DNA of 64,000 bases from Gliomastix tumulicola (lineage: Eukaryota > Ascomycota > Sordariomycetes > Hypocreales > Bionectriaceae): NCBI GenBank assembly GCA_001599755.1, contig BCHX01000002.1:62001-126000 (forward strand), in the 5' to 3' direction. The notes beneath the pieces were generated by a model, which had not been told where the DNA came from, ran no database searches, and saw nothing but the letters and a program-made list of their open reading frames with translations. The translations under genes and the position numbers were made by a program. Numbering within the stretch: the first letter of the stretch is position 1; every line of letters starts with the position of its first letter. This document shows positions 59,277-64,000 of the stretch, piece by piece.

Positions 59277-62200
59277 TCAATAGGTTCTAGTCAAGTAGTA
59301 CGTTACAAAGTTCCCTACAAACCCTGTCCAGTAATTCCACCCTTCGACCCTTGCTGGTGCAGATTTCAACGGCGTCGGCAGCGGGCTGTGGCCCTCAATC
59401 TTTGGTGTCAGCGCCGATTGACTGATTCCAGCTAATACTGACCCTTCCTTCGAGGTCATTGACGACTTCTCTTCTGGTAAATCATTGGCCTTTCCCTTCC
59501 CTCGACCGGCGAAACCAGAGGTATCGATTGCCAGAGATATGGGCGGAAGCCTGACCTTCGGCTGACATGGGATGCGAGCATCCCTCTTGAGATGATGGGG
59601 ATTGACTGCTTTGCTTTGAAAAGAGGTATCTGCGGGTAGGACAGGGACAATCAGGCGATGACTGGCACTTGATGGTGATGCAGTCGTAGAGGCCCAAGTT
59701 AATGCTCGCCGCAGAGCCGGTTCAGGCCGGCCCACAAACGGGACACGAGAAGCTGCGACGCTCGGGAACACTGCTGGGCTTCTGATAGTGTCCTCTTTTG
59801 CTTCCGTGCCCGAACCTTTTCTGCTCGCCTGCAGGTTCCTCATGCTTGTGCCCAGTGATTGCACCTGGGCTTCCACATCCTTCAGCGCCAGCTGATCCTC
59901 GCCTAAAGCCACTAGCCGAGGCATGAGAGCGTCAAGAGCGGAACTTCGGACGTCCTGGGCCTTCGAGATGCCGAGGCTATTCAAGGACGTCATTGTGGCT
60001 GATATGTCCCGTAGCAACATCGCCATATCAGTAGAGATGGAAACAGAACCTGAATCCCGAGATGGAGTCGAAGTAGACTTTGACCTGCGTGGCACAAGGG
60101 ACAGCTTGGCAACCGCCTCAACCACAGGAAGGGAGCGCCGATGGCCATTCCAGGGAGAGCGTGGCAGTGTTGGGGAATCCGCACATGACTGCGATGCCCT
60201 TCTCTCAAGCGTCACTATGGCGACCGGTACTCCACGTGGTGAAACAGGGCTCTGTTTGGCTTGTGTTGGTGACACTGCCTGGGGATCTTCTGTTGGCTGT
60301 GACGGACCATAGTGACTAAAAACAATACCACCTGAGAGACTGGTCCCCTGCCTAAGAGGACTATCTTCAAGCTCTGCCCATGAATTAGCTGGAAGTTCTG
60401 TCATGGGCGTTCCTGCAAACTCCCGTATGGTGGTGCATAGCTGATTAAGACTGACGGAAGGAGGAGAGGGAATAGCCGAGTCATACCCATCCAAGACGAT
60501 TCCTGGAGATGCCGCACGAGAGACATGTTGAGTAGGTGATGTGTCGTGTCGCGATATTTCCAGTTCTGTGGTCTTTGTATCTTGAGGCCAGGACAGACAG
60601 ATATCGGCCAAGGTTTCTAGCCGAGAATTGCTTATGGGCGTAGGACGATAGTACTCTATAACTGGCTCTATTGCGTCTTCGGCCTCCTCCTCCTGCAACT
60701 CCTTCCATCTCGCCTTCAACTCAGGATTTGGGACGCGGTACATGTCGTGGAGTACAAACGTGCTCTTCGCTTCTGAAGGCCGAGTAGTGACGACGGGCGG
60801 CCGCCTCTGCAGTCGATCACTGCCCCAGGAAGCCAGGAGATGTCTCTTTCGTGAAGGCCACCAAGGTAGGGCGATCCCAGAGCTATCCGACGGGGAATCA
60901 GTCCACGACGTGGGCGAAACACGCTGTTCTGCCGGGAGCTGGCTGATAGCTATACGGCCACGAGACCGCCCAAGCTTCAGGAAGCGACTAAGGTGATCTC
61001 GCAGGGTCGTGGAGGTTGCGGAGTAAGGGGAAGCTTCGTCATCGGCGTCGTTGGGCGAGTCTACAGGCTCCTTGCGTGTATCAATGTCGTACTTTTCTTT
61101 CTCCGCAAGCTTCTGCCCTATCGCGGACGGCTTCCGGAACTTCGCCCTGTCTGTTACTATGGGCGCGAGCACACGTCTCTGGCCGACGTTGCTCTCAAGC
61201 TCGGCGACGTCGGTTTGGGGATACGGCCGCAAGTCGGGCGGGATATCGCCCCCGAGAGCTCTTGAGAGCACATCCGTCCGGTCTTGAAGAAATGACGCAG
61301 GGCTCTTTGGGTGGACATACCGCCAGTCAGGCGGCAGTTCTCGGCGCGGCGCTTCCTCGCCCGCGTAGTCCCCCTTGACCTTGTAGATTTCTGCCAACAA
61401 CGCGAGGGTCTCTGTATACTCGCTGCCGTCGACTCCGTGATGCTCACATAGTCTTTTCTTGCCGATGACAGCCTGTTTGCAGGTGCTGAGTGCGTCATCG
61501 AAAGAGTACTCAGACAAGTACCCAAGGGCGAGGGCATGGAGAAGATTGCAGGTAGTCAGATCAGCCCGAGACCGCGCAAGTGTCATGATGGCGGGCTTTG
61601 CTTGTTTCCAATCTCCTTGGAAGAAATGGCATAATGCTGTGAGTGTCTGTATCTCACGAAGCACTTGGTCCCCCCGACTGGAGGAATATTGGAGAGCCTG
61701 ATCGAGAAATTCAGTTGCGAGGTCATACTTCATGTTTCTGAAGCATTCTATAGCATAGTCTCTCAGGTTGGTTTGATGGAGGTGATCCATCTCCTGATAT
61801 TCATCACCTGAATCGTCTAGGCCGCCAATTGTAGAGGGCGCACCGCCCCGAGTCTTGGGACGGACCGTATACGGTGCTGCATTGGGCCTTGCATTGGGGC
61901 TTGGGCATGAGGCCAATATGGACGGTGAAGGAAGGTCAGCGACCGCTGCGGGATCATTGATGAAGCGCTGGACAAGCTGGTGGCGTGCAGCGGGGAACTT
62001 GGCATTGGAACTCAAGTTCGTGTCAGTGGAATTCTGGCGCCGAACGGTGCTTCCTTCACTTGGAGAGGTCTCCGTGGCTGAGCTGGCGGTCGTGTATAGT
62101 CTTTCCGCGGCTTCAGCGACCTCGTCCAAGCTGTGAACAACAGAGGCACTACGACCAAATGCTGGACTAGAGCGACGGTCGTTGGTTCTCTGCGATGCAA

Positions 62201-62879
62201 AAGATGCTTCGCGAATGCCATGGATGTCCGACTTGAGGAGGACAAGTTCTTGGAGAATGGACTGTTGAGTGACCTCCGTATTCAGAGAGATTGAACTGTG
62301 AAGGATCGTTAGTTTGCACCCTCTTCTTTGCGGAGGGTATTGCCACCACAACTTACACGTTGATCATATGGAGTATAGTTTGGAGACACATGTTGGACTG
62401 TTGAATCCTTTCATGACAGACCGATAATTGATTGGCATGGACCTCGAGGTCTAGAGCTACGCGTGCCTTCCATCGGGAAGATGTCCTTAGGCGAGAAGGC
62501 TTCTCGATCTTTGAAACCAGGGCCTCCAGATCAGTCAGCGCTTCTTTACAACTTCCCAGCACGCTCAGACAGAGTTCCCGAAGGTTATCATCCAGGAAGG
62601 CATGTGTGCGGCGATGGCAGTCTTGAAGCGTGCGGTCGATTGTCTTGAGGAACTTGCTCAGGCTGGTAAGCTCGTCGCACAAGGCAGTGATGCGAGGGTC
62701 CGCGGTTTGATATGCTTCCCGGAGGCGGTCCAGAGTGCTGAAGATCTAGTACATCGTGTCAGCTTTCCAAAATCAGAGGAAGCTTCTGCAGTGACAGTAC
62801 CCTCGGAGGGGCAATCGCTTACAAAGATGGACGCATGGATCAGGGTGACAGTCGATGCGGTGATAGACAGAGGATCCAT
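59277..62879 (-). CDS. PigL_N (fungal STAND-type N-terminal) domain protein with TPR-like region
   Basis: Three exons on the - strand, 62,879-62,823, 62,745-62,357 and 62,295-59,277, give about 1,154 residues. The start MDPLSITASTVTLIHASIF and the following helices (IFSTLDRLREAYQ, LCDELTSLSKFLKTIDRTLQ, LEALVSKIEK) are the fungal N-terminal domain found in PigL-like and many NLR proteins. Unlike the two NLRs nearby it has no Walker A or B. Residues about 330-480 look like TPR-type helical pairs (YAIECFRNMKYDLATEFLDQAL, CHFFQGDWKQAKPAIMTLA, ETLALLAEIYKVKGDYA). The rest is long, Ser/Pro-rich and probably disordered, ending in a hydrophobic, aromatic segment (WNYWTGFVGNFVTYYLT). It may be a signalling adaptor rather than a sensor. 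Function unknown. Confidence 0.8.
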
Positions 62880-64000
62880 CTCGGCTGGTAGGAGGCCAAT
62901 GGCTAGGAATAGAAGTGTTTGGGCTATTTTGGGATGGAAGCTTCGTTGAGGGTTGTTTTATTTTTAGGAATTGTCCCGACTCTTTATATGTCTCATGTCG
63001 AGGAACGACGAGGGCATCGAGGTGACCTCGTCTGCAAGGCAACCTACATTTCGGGCTGCCTCCCCTGCGAGGCGACCCTGCGTTGATAGCAATAGCTGTA
63101 GAACGACGCAGTCGTCGGTTGACTGATGCATCGGAGCATGCAAGGAAAGAAAGGCAGATAATAAAGTGCCCAAGGCGACCGCAGGAAGTTTTCCGTAACT
63201 GGACCTTTACTCGCCGGAAGTCCATATTCATCACCGAAACCTGTTCATAATTAGATGACAAATCAGTCTAGTGTTGTACAAAGTAAGGAGCGATTAGGCC
63301 TGCGGCTGCCTTTCAGAAGATAAGAGTCGATGGTGTTGCTGCGTCGGGAGCGAGAAGCCTGGGACTTTATCATCTGAGTTGGGTGATATGTTGGCTGGCC
63401 TCAGTCGCCTTTCATAAATGAATATTGGTTACTGATGAAAACTTTGCTTCACAGCTTTAGATTGGGTTGCATGTCGACACACAGGCATCCCGAGATGTCC
63501 GTAATCGCTATATTGAAGATGCAAACCAGAGTGGGCGGAGAGGCAACCAAAGCAGCTCATCCAATACCGAATTGACACACTTAGTCTAGTCGTGTGTGAC
63601 CGAGAACTGCAGTGGTAGCGGTCAATACGACACATACGAATTGCCACATGCAGGGCCATTGAAAATTGAAAGGTCATTCATTCTTGGCACCGGTCATGTC
63701 GTGCGGAGAAACAGCTGGGGAGCTTCGTCCAGGAAATCCAATGGGTATTCTCGCTAAATATTCGTTTTCAGGCCAGCTGCTCCGTGATCCGATCTGTGAA
63801 TCCGAAGGAGAAAAGAAAAGGAGAGGTAAAGAACTCCGCACGCTGCTATATCTCACAGCCAATCAAGCAGCCAAATATACGAAGCAGCCAATGAACGCCG
63901 CCCCTGTCACATTCCTTCGTCCCTGTCCATCAACCAGTCCCAGCAGCTACTTTAGTTCCATCATCTCCCCAGCTCGTGGCTGTGCCGCCCAACGCGAACC
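62880..64000. other. Right-end region without a supported gene
   Basis: It is the upstream region of the PigL_N-type gene and unassigned DNA. Frames of up to about 160 codons on the - strand cross the PigL_N start and shift phase, so they are chance. A gene starting beyond 64,000 may use the pyrimidine-rich last 100 nt as its promoter. Confidence 0.4.

Noticed and set aside
1..64000. CRISPR arrays, bacterial operons, replication origins
   Set aside because: The window is fungal nuclear DNA with spliced genes; no regularly spaced identical repeats were seen.

Overview
The window is nuclear DNA of a filamentous ascomycete (Pezizomycotina, most likely a Sordariomycete). The case rests on short introns (about 50-90 nt, GTRNGT donors, CTAAC-like branch points), GC-rich genes, fungus-specific families (HeLo and PigL_N STAND proteins, a DUF7600-type F-box protein, FAS1-GPI protein, Dal5-type permease, Erg6, Pex11) and an AT-rich retrotransposon block with the hallmark of repeat-induced point mutation (RIP).

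Left block (1 to about 15,600): no living gene. It is an extremely AT-rich nest of dead Ty3/gypsy elements. Fossil reverse transcriptase and integrase can still be read on the + strand at 1-3,560, and a second, inverted element lies on the - strand at about 5,085-12,014. Long terminal repeats (LTRs) lie at about 4,609-5,084, 12,015-12,483, 14,039-14,514 and 15,106-15,567, plus an inverted piece at 14,690-14,952. CpA/TpG is almost absent, Gln codons have become stops, and catalytic Asp and zinc-binding Cys/His codons are changed by C-to-T or G-to-A. Poly-G runs and an N mark poor sequence at 15,091-15,105 and 15,567-15,600. A gene-poor apron of normal composition follows to about 18,760.

Gene-rich part: BAR-domain protein (18,760+), cyclin H (20,784+), GPI-type fasciclin protein (23,556+), Erg6 sterol methyltransferase (25,735+), and a TauD/Jlp1-type sulfonate dioxygenase (28,549-). 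The dioxygenase diverges from a flavohaemoglobin (31,132+) across a 2.6-kb intergenic region with GATA and NirA-like sites. Next come an F-box/DUF7600-type gene broken by one stop codon (35,412-), Pex11 (36,740-), a HeLo-NACHT-ankyrin-ZZ NLR (41,033-), glutaminyl-tRNA synthetase with an 8-nt microexon (43,536-), a decayed short-chain dehydrogenase (44,469+), an unrecognised decayed - strand gene (about 45,430-46,260), an F-box-like protein (48,037-), a 17-exon Dal5-family permease (51,361-), a second NACHT/ankyrin NLR (55,556-), an EEF1A-lysine-methyltransferase-like protein with a GC-AG intron (56,155+), a secreted Cys-rich protein with a HIT/Cdh-like domain (58,368+), and a PigL_N/TPR-like protein (62,879-).

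The genes do not form one pathway. The most distinctive theme is three STAND/HeLo-class proteins, each with a different N-terminal helical domain, within 26 kb (37.4-62.9 kb), interspersed with decayed genes. This looks like a fungal self/non-self (immunity or heterokaryon-incompatibility) neighbourhood. Exon-intron structures were worked out by eye from splice signals, reading phase and family conservation; no alignment or RNA data were available.
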